Part shown: positions 32,865-41,919 of the stretch, one piece after another
How positions within the stretch are numbered: the first letter of the stretch is position 1
Layout of the letters: every line of letters starts with the position of its first letter
Assembly: GCF_037151175.1 (NCBI RefSeq)
Contig: NZ_JBBCOR010000004.1
Location: 124,001-188,000 of the forward strand
Direction of reading: 5' to 3'
Origin: Asaia sp003994335
Lineage (GTDB): Bacteria; Pseudomonadota; Alphaproteobacteria; Acetobacterales; Acetobacteraceae
Length of the DNA stretch: 64,000 bases
Translations under genes and position numbers: made by a program
Notes under the pieces: model-generated
Database searches by the model: none
The model's input: the letters and a program-made list of their open reading frames with translations, nothing else
Told to the model about the DNA's origin: nothing

Positions 32865-35330
32865 ATGAGCCATGATAAGCATCTCCGGAAAATCGCCTTT
32901 TCCTGTGGGAATCAGACCATTTTCGCGCGTCAGGCGGCCTGCATGGCAGGCCTGATGCTACCGCTCCTCCTGCCCTGTGAAGCTGCGCTGGCCGCGGAGC
33001 GTATCGCGACGGCAAAAGCCACTTCTGAGGGGAAAAATCATGCCGGAAACGCGGCCAGATCCGCAGATCGGAAAAACGGCCGAACTGTCAGCCGGGCGAA
33101 AGGAGGGGACCGTCAGATTTCGGGAAAAACTGCTGCGTCCCAGACCGAGACCATCAGGGTCGCCAGAGATGCCCATCGCGCAGTCCAGCCCAATATGACC
33201 GTGCTGACCCCGGCCGACTGGCGCAATACGCTGAGTGGTTCCAATCCACTCGCACTCCTCGCCCAGACGCCCGGTGTTTCCTATACGGCCTCGGATTCCT
33301 ACGGTCTCGATGAGTCCGATGCGAGCCTGTTCCTGCGCGGGTTTCATATGAACGAACTCGGCATTCTCTTTGAGGGCATTCCGCTGAATGATTCGAGTTT
33401 CGGAACGCTGAGCGGAACAAATGTGCTCAATATCAGCGTCCCCGATACAATCGGTTCCATTGTCGTGTCGCCTGGCACCTCACGTGAGAGCACCTATTCG
33501 AGCAGCAATAATGGCGGCGAAATTCGCTACGCGCTCATGGCGCCCACGGAAACGCGCAGCCTTGCCGTCAATCAGGCCGTAGGCAGCAACAACACCCTTG
33601 TCACGACGCTCATAGGGCAATCTGGTACGCTTGGCACGTCGGGACCGCGTGTGCTCGCCGGTTTCCAGCGCATCAGTAAGGATAAATATCAGGGGCAGGG
33701 CTCGCAGAACATGCTGCGCGGCAATATCAAGGCGGTGCAGGATGTCGCCTGGGGCGATCTGACCGCCTTTTTCTCGGCCTCGCAAGCGCAGGTCTGGGGC
33801 TATAACAACGTGTCTCACGATATGCTGGACAAGCTAGGCTGGCGCGGCGCAGATTTCACCTATCCGAATTATGGGGCGGCTTACGACATGGCGCGTCCCG
33901 AAAATGCCGAGGCGCAATGCGGTCCCTATAGCTGTGCGGAGCGTGCGGCCCTGACCCCGTATGACAGCGGACAGGTCTCGCAGGATTTCATAGGGTCCCT
34001 GGCTCATCGCTTCAGGATCGGGAACCGCCTTTACGGCAAGGCGCTTTTCTACGGGGCGGGCACTTATACCGACGCCAGTGTTTCAGACCCGACAACCCCT
34101 TCCGAAACTGGCGCCCCGTTTTCAGAGCAGGTCTGGCATTCTGCGGTCCGGCGCTTCGGCGGCAGCCTTACCCTCGACTACCGGATCGGCCATCATCTTC
34201 TTTCTGCAGGACTCTGGCAGGAGACATCGCGTTCGGTGGCCGATCAGTCCTGGTATAACGAACCGCTCCTGGGGACTGGGGCACCACTCAGGGCTATCGG
34301 ACCGTTTGATCGCTACGGACCCGCTTTTCAGACACAAAATCTCTCCCATTGGCACACATCTTCGCGCCAGATCTTCTTGCATGACGACTGGAAGCTCACG
34401 CCCTCCCTGCTCCTGGGGTTGGGGTTCAAGGCAATAGATGTGCATTCCTCGGGGGGCGGTGTTGGGGATGATGGCGCCCCCCGCGGGAATCTGCGCTCGC
34501 AAAACGGCTTCCTGCCGCATCTCTCCCTGCTCTGGACACTGTCGCCCCGTCAGGATCTGTTCATTGATGCCGCCCAGACCCAGAGCGGCTACCGCATGTC
34601 GCCTCGCGGCAATATCGGCTACTCCGCCTCGATCTGGTCCGCTTCGGATCAGGCAAGTTTCGATGAGGCCCTGTCGCGTATCGCCCCCGAAAAGGACATG
34701 ACAGTCACGATCGGCGGACACCGAAAAGAGGGGCGCTTCAGATTGTCATGGGACGGGTACTTCTCGCTTGTCGAGAACCGGCTTGTTTCCGCATCGATCG
34801 GCACGTTGCACAGCCCGGTCAACACCGTCGGGATCGTGCGGGCATCGCATATCTGGGGGGGAGATGTCGCGGCCAGCCTGCCTCTGGGACCGTATCTGAC
34901 ACTCAGCCAGTCACTTTCGGTCAGTCGCTTCCGTTACGGTGGCGATCTGGTCGCCGGAGGTGAGATCTTCCCGATCAGGGGAAAGGCCCAGCCGGGTTAC
35001 CCGGCGCTGTCTCTGCAAAGCTCGGCCTTTGTGCATGTCGGACAGGTCGAGGCCGGTGCGACGAGCGTCGTGTATCTTGACCGTCCTTTCTCGTACACCA
35101 ACGACATCATGGGGCCGAATTACTGGAACACTACGGCCTATATTGCGTGGAAACGCCCTGGCCATGCAGGCTTGCCACCGCTCGACATGCGTCTTGATGT
35201 CTATAATCTGCTCAACAGCAAGATGATCGGCAACCTCAATGTGGACGGCGCCCCGTTCTCCGGAGATTATCAGACCATGCAGCGCTCGGCGCCGAGACAA
35301 CTCGTTTTCAGCCTGGGTACGAGGTTCTGA
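32865..35330 (+). CDS. TonB-dependent outer-membrane receptor next to a two-component system
   Basis: Outer-membrane TonB-dependent receptor of 821 aa. The ATG at 32865 follows AGGGAAG by 8 nt. A long N-region with a signal-like stretch (MAGLMLPLLLPCEAALAA, about 27-44) and a Lys/Gly-rich linker precedes the TonB-box-like segment TETIRVARDAH. The plug domain (about 105-210) has NPLALLAQTPGVSYTASDSY and LRGFHMNELGILFEGIPLND, the latter being the typical plug motif. The barrel ends with LVFSLGTRF. The genes for a sensor kinase and a response regulator start 2 bases after the stop and run on the same strand, so ligand-responsive self-regulation is plausible. The ligand is not predictable. Confidence 0.9.
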   Translation: MSHDKHLRKIAFSCGNQTIFARQAACMAGLMLPLLLPCEAALAAERIATAKATSEGKNHAGNAARSADRKNGRTVSRAKGGDRQISGKTAASQTETIRVARDAHRAVQPNMTVLTPADWRNTLSGSNPLALLAQTPGVSYTASDSYGLDESDASLFLRGFHMNELGILFEGIPLNDSSFGTLSGTNVLNISVPDTIGSIVVSPGTSRESTYSSSNNGGEIRYALMAPTETRSLAVNQAVGSNNTLVTTLIGQSGTLGTSGPRVLAGFQRISKDKYQGQGSQNMLRGNIKAVQDVAWGDLTAFFSASQAQVWGYNNVSHDMLDKLGWRGADFTYPNYGAAYDMARPENAEAQCGPYSCAERAALTPYDSGQVSQDFIGSLAHRFRIGNRLYGKALFYGAGTYTDASVSDPTTPSETGAPFSEQVWHSAVRRFGGSLTLDYRIGHHLLSAGLWQETSRSVADQSWYNEPLLGTGAPLRAIGPFDRYGPAFQTQNLSHWHTSSRQIFLHDDWKLTPSLLLGLGFKAIDVHSSGGGVGDDGAPRGNLRSQNGFLPHLSLLWTLSPRQDLFIDAAQTQSGYRMSPRGNIGYSASIWSASDQASFDEALSRIAPEKDMTVTIGGHRKEGRFRLSWDGYFSLVENRLVSASIGTLHSPVNTVGIVRASHIWGGDVAASLPLGPYLTLSQSLSVSRFRYGGDLVAGGEIFPIRGKAQPGYPALSLQSSAFVHVGQVEAGATSVVYLDRPFSYTNDIMGPNYWNTTAYIAWKRPGHAGLPPLDMRLDVYNLLNSKMIGNLNVDGAPFSGDYQTMQRSAPRQLVFSLGTRF

Positions 35331-35332
35331 TC

Positions 35333-36535
35333 ATGAGAAGAGGGAGCGGCACGCCCGAGACCGCCCGCATGGTCGCCCGCATGGCCCGGCAGGGAAAACG
35401 GCAGGGTCCCGAGCCACGTTATCCCGGTTCACTCGGCTCGGGCTCGGGCTCTGGCTCTGGCTCTGGCTCCGGGAAGGGGGGGCATGGTGCACGACCCGTT
35501 GCCAGTGCGACCCGTCCCATCCTGCTTGGCCTAGCCATGGCCGCCATTTTTGCTGCCGATACGATCACCCATTACGAGATCGCGATACCGGTACTCTATA
35601 CGGTGGTGCTGCTGGGTGCCGCCTTCTCTTTTCGGCCCGGAAGTCTGATCTGGCTTGGCTGCCTGTGTCTTGGCCTGACCGGGGTGAGTTTCGCCTTCAC
35701 CCTGCATGGCAACGCGGCCACCGGATTGATCAATCTGCTGATCAGCTCGGCGGCGATCGTCATCACCGCCTGGCTTGCCATCCGGCTTCAGCATGCCAAG
35801 GAACTGGCCCTGCAGGGACAGTCCCAGCTGGCACGCATCGCTCATGCGCAGATGGTCAGTGGTCTGACCTCGTCCATCGTGCACGAACTCAACCAGCCCC
35901 TCGCAGCCATCGCCACCAGCGGGCAGGCGTGTCAGCGCTGGCTCTCCGCAACACCGCCAAATGTCGACCGCGCGAATGCCGCGCTCGAGCGTATCATACG
36001 CGACACGACGCGCGCCGCTGATATCCTGACACGCATGAAGGATCTGACACGTGGCAAGGTGACCGAATGTCGGCGTTTCAACCTGGTCGATGCTGTGATG
36101 GATGTGGTGGCCATGGCTCAGCATCGTCTTGAGCGCCACGACATCGCGGCACGTATCCGCTGCAAGGCGGGCACTCTGTCTGCCTGGGGAGATCCGGTTC
36201 AGATTCAGCAGGTTGTGAGCAATCTCCTGCTCAACGCGATCGAAGCAATCGCGGTGCAGGGTACGGGTGGCGGCCATATAGAGATCGCCCTATGGGAGGA
36301 GGATGATTCCTGCCTGTGCCGGGTGAGCGACGACGGTTCCGGGATCGCCCCCACCCTCACGGATCACCTTTTCGAGCCCTTTTGGAGCACGAAGCAGGAA
36401 GGGACAGGTATTGGCCTCGCGATCAGCCGCACACTGATCGAAGCCAACAAGGGCCGGATCTGGCTGGCTCAGGATCGTCGCGAAGGGGCAGCGTTCTGCT
36501 TCAGTATCCCTGCGGCGCGCGAGGAGGAATCGTGA
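35333..36535 (+). CDS. Membrane sensor histidine kinase (FixL/NtrB-like catalytic core)
   Basis: Sensor kinase of 400 aa. Residues 1-58 are basic and contain a run of Gly-Ser dipeptides (34-47). Four hydrophobic helices follow at about 62-78, 84-100, 105-122 and 131-150, with almost no periplasmic loop, so the sensor is within the membrane. The phosphoacceptor is H184 in SSIVHELNQPLAAI (the FixL/HPK4-type H box). The ATPase domain has NLLLNAIEAI (N box), DDGSGIAP (G1) and GTGIGLAIS (G2). The start 2 bases after the receptor stop implies an operon; the ATG at 35369 is an alternative start. The response regulator overlaps its stop by one base. Confidence 0.88.
   Translation: MRRGSGTPETARMVARMARQGKRQGPEPRYPGSLGSGSGSGSGSGSGKGGHGARPVASATRPILLGLAMAAIFAADTITHYEIAIPVLYTVVLLGAAFSFRPGSLIWLGCLCLGLTGVSFAFTLHGNAATGLINLLISSAAIVITAWLAIRLQHAKELALQGQSQLARIAHAQMVSGLTSSIVHELNQPLAAIATSGQACQRWLSATPPNVDRANAALERIIRDTTRAADILTRMKDLTRGKVTECRRFNLVDAVMDVVAMAQHRLERHDIAARIRCKAGTLSAWGDPVQIQQVVSNLLLNAIEAIAVQGTGGGHIEIALWEEDDSCLCRVSDDGSGIAPTLTDHLFEPFWSTKQEGTGIGLAISRTLIEANKGRIWLAQDRREGAAFCFSIPAAREEES
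35435..35472 (+). repeat. Hexanucleotide repeat (GGCTCN) encoding Gly-Ser
   Basis: Six consecutive GGCTCN units at 35435-35470 encode the Gly-Ser run of the kinase N-terminus. Because the unit is 6 bases, slippage would add or drop Gly-Ser pairs without shifting the frame. Confidence 0.85.
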
Positions 36536-37185
36536 TGGATGCTCGAAATGGGCTTACCGGAGAAACGATCGTCTACGTGGTCGATGACGATGCCTCGATC
36601 CGTCAGGCACTTGATGATCTGTTGAGCGCGGTTGGGCAAAAAGTTCGCTGCTTCGCCGATGCGGAGAGCTTCATTGTTGCGCCGAAAGAGAACTGCCCTG
36701 CGTGCCTGATCCTCGATATCCGGATGCCGGGCCTGTCCGGCATGGATTTTCACAGGCGCATGGCCGGGCTCGGTCTGGATTATCCGGTGGTCTTCATCAC
36801 CGGCCATGGCGATATTGCCATGGGGGTCGAGGCCATGAAGAACGGGGCGATCGAATTCCTCACCAAGCCGTTTCGCGATCTTGATCTGCTTGATGCCATC
36901 CAGCGCGGCCTAGCAATCAATGAGGCATCACGGCGAGAGAGGGCGGAAGGCGAGGCGCTTCTGGGACGCTGGCGCAGCCTGAATGCGGGTGAAAAGCAGG
37001 TCGCCCGTCTCGTGGTGACGGGGCTGCTCAATAAACAGACGGCGGGAATACTGGGTGTCAGTGAGATCACTGTGAAAGTGCGCCGCGCGCAAATCATGCG
37101 CAAGATGGAGGCGGGCTCGCTGCCCGATCTCGTGCGTGAGATGGATCGTCTGAGAGGGCTCTCGCCAGCCGAACTCGAAAGCTGA
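36535..37185 (+). CDS. FixJ-family response regulator
   Basis: Two-domain response regulator of 216 aa. The receiver domain (about 10-125) has the acidic pocket VVDDDA, phosphoacceptor D61 in LDIRMPGLSGMD, T89 in FITGHGD and the switch lysine K111 in FLTKPF. The LuxR/FixJ-type HTH follows (about 150-210): GEKQVARLVVTGLLNKQTAG and GVSEITVKVRRAQIMRKMEA. The usual ERE of the helix reads GEK. The ATG at 36535 overlaps the kinase stop (TGATG) and has GAGGAGG 7-8 nt upstream. It likely controls the upstream receptor; the inverted repeats at 32773-32804 are a candidate target. Confidence 0.92.
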   Translation: MDARNGLTGETIVYVVDDDASIRQALDDLLSAVGQKVRCFADAESFIVAPKENCPACLILDIRMPGLSGMDFHRRMAGLGLDYPVVFITGHGDIAMGVEAMKNGAIEFLTKPFRDLDLLDAIQRGLAINEASRRERAEGEALLGRWRSLNAGEKQVARLVVTGLLNKQTAGILGVSEITVKVRRAQIMRKMEAGSLPDLVREMDRLRGLSPAELES

Positions 37186-37206
37186 AGGAAGGCCGATCCG
37201 CATGCT

Positions 37207-37659
37207 TCAGTTGAGCGGGATGGCAACCGCTACACCGGCGGCCATCGAGCCATGGCCCCGTCTCTGGTCATTGGCAGCGGCCCCGCCAGAAAGCGCATCA
37301 CCTACCTGATGATGGTTGCGCTGGAAAAAATCGGCCTTCAGCGTAGCGTCGTCATTGCCGCCGTGTTCCTTCGGCGCATCCATGTCCTCATCGGGGAGAG
37401 GGGCTTCGCTGAAACCATTGGCCGCTGACGTAATGGGCGCCTTTACCGTCAGGGAAGCCTGCCGGATCAGTGGCTCGGTGGTCGTGACCGGGTCGAGGGA
37501 GAACGAGGAGACAGCGCCAAGCCCGGTCCCAGAGACCGACCGATGAATGCTGTGATGAGAGGCAGACGGCGCTGGCTGCGACACGGTATCGTCCGCCCAG
37601 ACAGGCCTAGGCAAGGCACAGGCAACCAGGCCGAGCAACAGAACAGGATAGAGACGCAC
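37207..37659 (-). CDS. Small secreted protein of unknown function
   Basis: Protein of 150 aa, not recognised. A clear signal peptide (MRLYPVLLLGLVACALPRPVWA) indicates export to the periplasm or beyond. The mature part is Ala/Ser/His-rich without cysteines and has no domain I can name. A frame on the opposite strand is less convincing because this frame has the signal sequence at the right end. It lies between the convergent response regulator gene and the pgk gene upstream on the same strand, with 161 bases separating it from pgk; it may have its own promoter there. Confidence 0.6.
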   Translation of the reverse strand: MRLYPVLLLGLVACALPRPVWADDTVSQPAPSASHHSIHRSVSGTGLGAVSSFSLDPVTTTEPLIRQASLTVKAPITSAANGFSEAPLPDEDMDAPKEHGGNDDATLKADFFQRNHHQVGDALSGGAAANDQRRGHGSMAAGVAVAIPLN

Positions 37660-37820
37660 CGACGCGTTCCTTCTTGCGGATAACAGTATCGATTTACCGG
37701 GGGCCGGTGTGATGGCCAGCGACGAATACTGTAATCAGGCAGGAAAAGCGGATGCAACAGGAATGGACCGATTGTATCACGTCGACATCAAACGTGATGC
37801 AACCGGTCCGGGCAGGATAC

Positions 37821-39038
37821 TCAGATCGGGAAGGCGTTATGTGCTGCGTCGGTCAGCACCGCAATTCCCGGGAGGAGCTTGCCCTCGAGCCATTCAAGGA
37901 AGGCACCGCCAGCTGTCGATACATAGCTCATCTTGTCGGCTGCATCGGCATGGCGCAGGGCCGATACCGTGTCACCGCCACCGGCAATGGTCTTGAGCTG
38001 CCCAGCCTTTGTCAGCGCGGCGGCCTTTTGAGCCACCGAGACGGTTGCCGCGTCGAAAGGCTTGATCTCGAACGCGCCAAGTGGACCGTTCCAGACCAGA
38101 GTCTTCAGGGCTTCGAGCTTCGCATTGATCAGCGCGACGGTTTTCGGACCGGCATCGAGGATCATGGCATCCGCCGGTACCGCATTGATGTCGCACACTT
38201 CCGAAGGGGCTCCTTCGCGGAATTCGCGTGCGATCACGGCATCAACCGGCAGGATGATCTCGCACTGGCCGTCCTGGGCCTGCGCCATGATCTTGCGCGC
38301 CGTCTCGTGCATGTCGGCTTCCTGAAGCGACTTGCCGACAGAAACGCCCTGCGCCGCAAGGAAGGTATTGGCCATTGCGCCGCCAATGAACAGCACATCG
38401 ACCTTGCCCAGCACGTTCCCGATCAGATCGAGCTTGGTCGAGATCTTGGCGCCACCAATCAGGGCCCCCACCGGGCGTTCCGGCAGTTCGAGCGCTGCAG
38501 TCAGTGCGTTCAGCTCCGCTTCCATCAGGCGTCCGGCATAGGCCGGCAGATGATGGGCCAGACCCTCGGTCGAGGCATGGGCACGATGTGCGGCCGAGAA
38601 GGCGTCATTCACATAGACGTCGCCCAGACGGGCGAGCATGTCGGTGAAAGCCGGGTCGTTCTTTTCCTCACCCGCATGGAAACGGGTGTTTTCGAGAACG
38701 CAAACTTCGCCATCCTTGAGCTTTGCAACGGCTTCTTCCGCCTTCGGTCCAACGCAGTCGGACACGAAATGCACCTTGTGCTGGATCTTGGATTCCAGCA
38801 TTTCGGCCACGGGAGCAAGCGACATGCTGGGCACGACCTGACCTTTGGGACGGTCGAAATGGCTCAGAATGATGACGCGCGCGCCCTTGTCGGCCAGCTC
38901 GCAGATGGTCGGAATGACGCGGTCGATACGCGTCGTGTCCGTGATGGCGCCTTCACGCACCGGCACGTTGAGGTCGGCGCGCAGAAGAACGCGCTTTCCC
39001 TCAGGAGACAGGTCATCGAGCGTGTGGAAACTGGCCAT
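37821..39038 (-). CDS. pgk: Phosphoglycerate kinase
   Basis: Glycolytic enzyme of 405 aa that transfers phosphate from 1,3-bisphosphoglycerate to ADP. Landmarks: RVLLRADLNVPVREGAITD near the N-terminus, ILSHFDRPKGQ, LENTRFHAGEEKNDPAF, VNDAFSAAHRAHASTEG, GGAKISTKLDLIGNVLGKVD and the C-terminal GGGDTVSALRHADAADKMSYVSTAGGAFLEWLEG nucleotide-binding end. It lies 27 bases downstream of gap on the same strand, the usual gap-pgk operon. Confidence 0.98.
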   Translation of the reverse strand: MASFHTLDDLSPEGKRVLLRADLNVPVREGAITDTTRIDRVIPTICELADKGARVIILSHFDRPKGQVVPSMSLAPVAEMLESKIQHKVHFVSDCVGPKAEEAVAKLKDGEVCVLENTRFHAGEEKNDPAFTDMLARLGDVYVNDAFSAAHRAHASTEGLAHHLPAYAGRLMEAELNALTAALELPERPVGALIGGAKISTKLDLIGNVLGKVDVLFIGGAMANTFLAAQGVSVGKSLQEADMHETARKIMAQAQDGQCEIILPVDAVIAREFREGAPSEVCDINAVPADAMILDAGPKTVALINAKLEALKTLVWNGPLGAFEIKPFDAATVSVAQKAAALTKAGQLKTIAGGGDTVSALRHADAADKMSYVSTAGGAFLEWLEGKLLPGIAVLTDAAHNAFPI

Positions 39039-39065
39039 GCGCTATACTCCCGTTTTTCTTGGTTT

Positions 39066-40085
39066 TTAGAGGGTGCCGAAAAGCGCTGCCGTGTCGGACA
39101 TGCGGTTCGAGAAGCCCCACTCATTGTCGTACCAAGAGCAGATGCGCACCATCTTGCCGCCATCGATCAGCGCCGTCTGGGTGGAATCGAAGGTCGAGGA
39201 AGCATAGGAGTGGTTGAAGTCGCTGCTCACCAGCGGGGCATCATTATAGTCGAGCACCCCCTTCAGCGGGCCCTCGGCAGCGGCGCGCAGGGCGTCGTTG
39301 ATGGCCTGAACCGATGCCGGAGCGCGGCTCGGAATGAAATCGAGCGAGACGACGGAGACATTCGGCGTGGGAACGCGGATCGAGGTGCCATCCAGACGGC
39401 CCTTGAGGTGCGGCAGAACCAGACCGATGGCCTTGGCAGCCCCCGTCGAGGTCGGGATCATGTTCAGCGCGGCGGCACGAGCGCGGCGCGGGTCGCGATG
39501 ATGCGTGTCCACCGTGCGCTGGTCACCCGTATAGGAGTGGATGGTCACCATGTAGCCGCATTCGATGCCGAAGGCCTCATCCAGCACCTTGGCGACAGGA
39601 GCCAGACAGTTGGTCGTGCAGGATGCGTTGGAGATGACCGTCATGTCCTTCGTCAGCATGGCATTGTTCACGCCATAGACGATGGTGGCATCGACATCGG
39701 TGCCCGGAGCGGAAATCAGGACCTTGCGAGCGCCAGCCGTGATGAGGGCGGAAGCCTTCTCCTTGGTGGTGAACAGGCCCGTACATTCCATGGCCACGTC
39801 AACACCCTGGAACGGAACCTTGGTGGGATCGCGCTCGGCGGAAACGCGGATCGGACCATAGGTGCGACCATTGGCTTCGATGATCAGGTTGTTGCCGTCG
39901 ACGCGAATGGTACCGGGGAAGCGGCCATGCACGCTGTCATAGGCCAGCAGATGGGCGTTTTCTTCCACCGAGCCGAGGTCATTGATGGCGACAGGCACGA
40001 CATCCGTACGTCCGCTTTCAATGATACCACGCAGCACCAGACGTCCGATACGTCCAAAACCGTTGATCGCGATTTTCACAGCCAT
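39066..40085 (-). CDS. gap: Glyceraldehyde-3-phosphate dehydrogenase
   Basis: NAD-dependent enzyme of 339 aa that oxidises glyceraldehyde-3-phosphate to 1,3-bisphosphoglycerate. The ATG at 40085 starts MAVKIAINGFGRIGRLVLRG, the dinucleotide-binding motif, and has GGGAGA just upstream; a longer frame to 40133 is not conserved. The catalytic cysteine is in ISNASCTTNCLAPVAK, and WYDNEWGFSNRM closes the protein. It is followed by pgk. Confidence 0.98.
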   Translation of the reverse strand: MAVKIAINGFGRIGRLVLRGIIESGRTDVVPVAINDLGSVEENAHLLAYDSVHGRFPGTIRVDGNNLIIEANGRTYGPIRVSAERDPTKVPFQGVDVAMECTGLFTTKEKASALITAGARKVLISAPGTDVDATIVYGVNNAMLTKDMTVISNASCTTNCLAPVAKVLDEAFGIECGYMVTIHSYTGDQRTVDTHHRDPRRARAAALNMIPTSTGAAKAIGLVLPHLKGRLDGTSIRVPTPNVSVVSLDFIPSRAPASVQAINDALRAAAEGPLKGVLDYNDAPLVSSDFNHSYASSTFDSTQTALIDGGKMVRICSWYDNEWGFSNRMSDTAALFGTL

Positions 40086-40256
40086 TGTAGTCTCCCGGCC
40101 AGTAGGCGGTTTCGTTATAAGAGGCGAAACCATAGCACCCTTGGAAGACGAGACGAGAGGGGGCTACCAAGAATCTTATCGATATTTTCGTGAAAACTGG
40201 TCTTTCTGTTCCCGCTCTCTTGCTTGTGTCCGGTCTTCCTGCAAGTTCTCTAGGTC

Positions 40257-40742
40257 ATGACGATGACGAATGCTTCCAATTGTGGTTTTCTGAAATTTCG
40301 CGCTTTGGCAGGCATCGCCATTTGCCTGTTTTCAGGCGTATTGACCGCCTGTACGCCACCCGACCAGCGCCTGTTCAACGCTAATGCGGGCAAGCCCCCC
40401 AAGCCCTATATTCCACCGCCGCCGCCCTCCAAGCCGCCACCGGCACCGTTCCTGCAGATCGTGGCAGGCACCCCGAAAGAGGAATGGGCTCCCGCCGTCG
40501 AACGCAGCACGAAACTGGCCCTGTCGCGCAGGCCGACCATCGTTTTCGTCGTCAATGTGCTGTCTCCGGAGGCTGGAAGTCCGGTCGCACAGGTCAAGTC
40601 GATCGAGGCCTTGACCCAGCAGGACGGCCAGGCAGTGGCTGATCAGATCGTGGCCGCGGGAGCCCCCATCAATCAGGTGCAGATCGAGGCCAGAACCGAC
40701 ACGTCCAGCCCCAAGGGCCGTATCCGTATCGATTTGCGCTAG
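40257..40742 (+). CDS. Lipoprotein of unknown function
   Basis: Exported protein of 161 aa with a type II signal peptide ending in the lipobox LTAC (cysteine near residue 32), so it is likely anchored to a membrane in the periplasm. A proline-rich linker follows (IPPPPPSKPPPAPF). The C-terminal part (about 65-161) has an alpha/beta pattern with KSIEALTQQDGQAVADQI and VQIEARTDTSSPKGRIRIDL, which vaguely resembles OmpA-like or sensor domains, but I do not assign a family. It is divergent from gap. Confidence 0.75.
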   Translation: MTMTNASNCGFLKFRALAGIAICLFSGVLTACTPPDQRLFNANAGKPPKPYIPPPPPSKPPPAPFLQIVAGTPKEEWAPAVERSTKLALSRRPTIVFVVNVLSPEAGSPVAQVKSIEALTQQDGQAVADQIVAAGAPINQVQIEARTDTSSPKGRIRIDLR

Positions 40743-40872
40743 GCGGATACTCTCTTGCGCCGCTCCCTCGCTGACCTCATCGCGGCCAAGGTATGACATC
40801 CGGCTTTGGGCCATTCCGTAAACCGGGCGGGGGTGTTAACCACCCTCGATATTGGCCCAAGGAGGAATGATC

Positions 40873-41790
40873 ATGGGTTTGCGCAAGGATATCTGGCGGA
40901 CGGGCATTCTCGAAGCCCCGCTCGCCACGCTGATCGAGACGTCCGACTGGTCCCGAATTCCCTGCCATTTCCTGCCTGACATGCCTCGCGCCTTTCAGTT
41001 CCGCGCTGACCCGTTCGGCGTGTGGCATGACGACATGCTGCACATCTTTCTCGAGATCTATGATTATCGTGATCGCATCGGCGCCATAGAAGTCTTTGTC
41101 TATGACCGGGCTTACACACTGCTCCGGAACGAGGTCGTCCTGCGTGAGCCATGGCATCTGTCCTATCCGCAGGTGATCGAGGCCGAAGGGAGTTATTGGA
41201 TGCTCCCTGAAGCGCACCGCTCCGGCACGCAGACCCTCTATCGTGCCGAACGCTTTCCGGATCGCTGGGTCCCGGAAGCGACGATCGACCTCGGAGGCGA
41301 GATTGCGGTCGATGCGACCCTGCATTTTCAGGAGGGTCTCTGGTGGCTGATCTACACGCCGGTGGAAGCCGCCAAGAAGGCGCCGAGCCGCCTGCATGTA
41401 GCCTATGCCCGAACCCTGCATGGGCCCTGGACGCGTCATCACCAGAATCCTGTCCGCATCGACCCCTCAAGCGCCCGAGCGGGGGGAACCCCCGTGATGA
41501 TCGATGGGCGGCTCATGCTTCCCGTGCAGGATTGCGCCCGGACCTATGGCGGGGCGATCCGGCCGCTCTGGTTCGATGAGCTCACGACAAAGCGTATCAA
41601 GACTCGCGCGGGCGCGGCTTTGCCCATTACCGCGACCTATGCCCCCTACAATGAGGGCATGCACACACTTTCTGCCGTGGGAGAGGTCACACTGTTCGAT
41701 ATCAAGCGCACTGAACTCTCCCCTCATGGCCTGGTGATCGAGGCCGGACGCGAGATACGCAAGCTGCGCAGGCGTCTCGGCCTGTCATGA
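40873..41790 (+). CDS. GINT1 N-terminal-like / five-bladed propeller protein
   Basis: Protein of 305 aa resembling the N-terminal domain of glucosamine inositolphosphorylceramide transferase 1 and related bacterial proteins (five-bladed beta-propeller, GH43-like fold). Family-like stretches are FRADPFGVWHDDMLHIFLE, HLSYPQVIEAEGSYWMLPEA, GEIAVDATLHFQEGLWWLIY and ARAGGTPVMIDGRLMLPVQD. A strong AAGGAGG at 40859-40865 is 7 nt before the ATG at 40873, which fixes the start, rather than the ATG at 40867. Homologues often sit near cell-surface glycan or glycolipid genes; none are adjacent here. The role is unknown; glycan modification is an inference. Confidence 0.7.
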   Translation: MGLRKDIWRTGILEAPLATLIETSDWSRIPCHFLPDMPRAFQFRADPFGVWHDDMLHIFLEIYDYRDRIGAIEVFVYDRAYTLLRNEVVLREPWHLSYPQVIEAEGSYWMLPEAHRSGTQTLYRAERFPDRWVPEATIDLGGEIAVDATLHFQEGLWWLIYTPVEAAKKAPSRLHVAYARTLHGPWTRHHQNPVRIDPSSARAGGTPVMIDGRLMLPVQDCARTYGGAIRPLWFDELTTKRIKTRAGAALPITATYAPYNEGMHTLSAVGEVTLFDIKRTELSPHGLVIEAGREIRKLRRRLGLS

Positions 41791-41919
41791 CACGCCCGCG
41801 CTCTGTCGACGCAGCCGATCCTGCTTGACGATTGCAGGCAACGACATCGGCACAACCCGCCATCGGGCGTATCTGTCGCCATCACACAGCATGCCGGTAG
41901 CGACAGACCTCGGACTTTT

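Noticed and set aside
37752..40193. 813-aa open frame on the plus strand opposite gap and pgk
   Set aside because: It runs antisense to two clearly recognised genes, translates to low-complexity His/Arg/Gln-rich text, and shows no family features; a shadow of GC-rich coding DNA.
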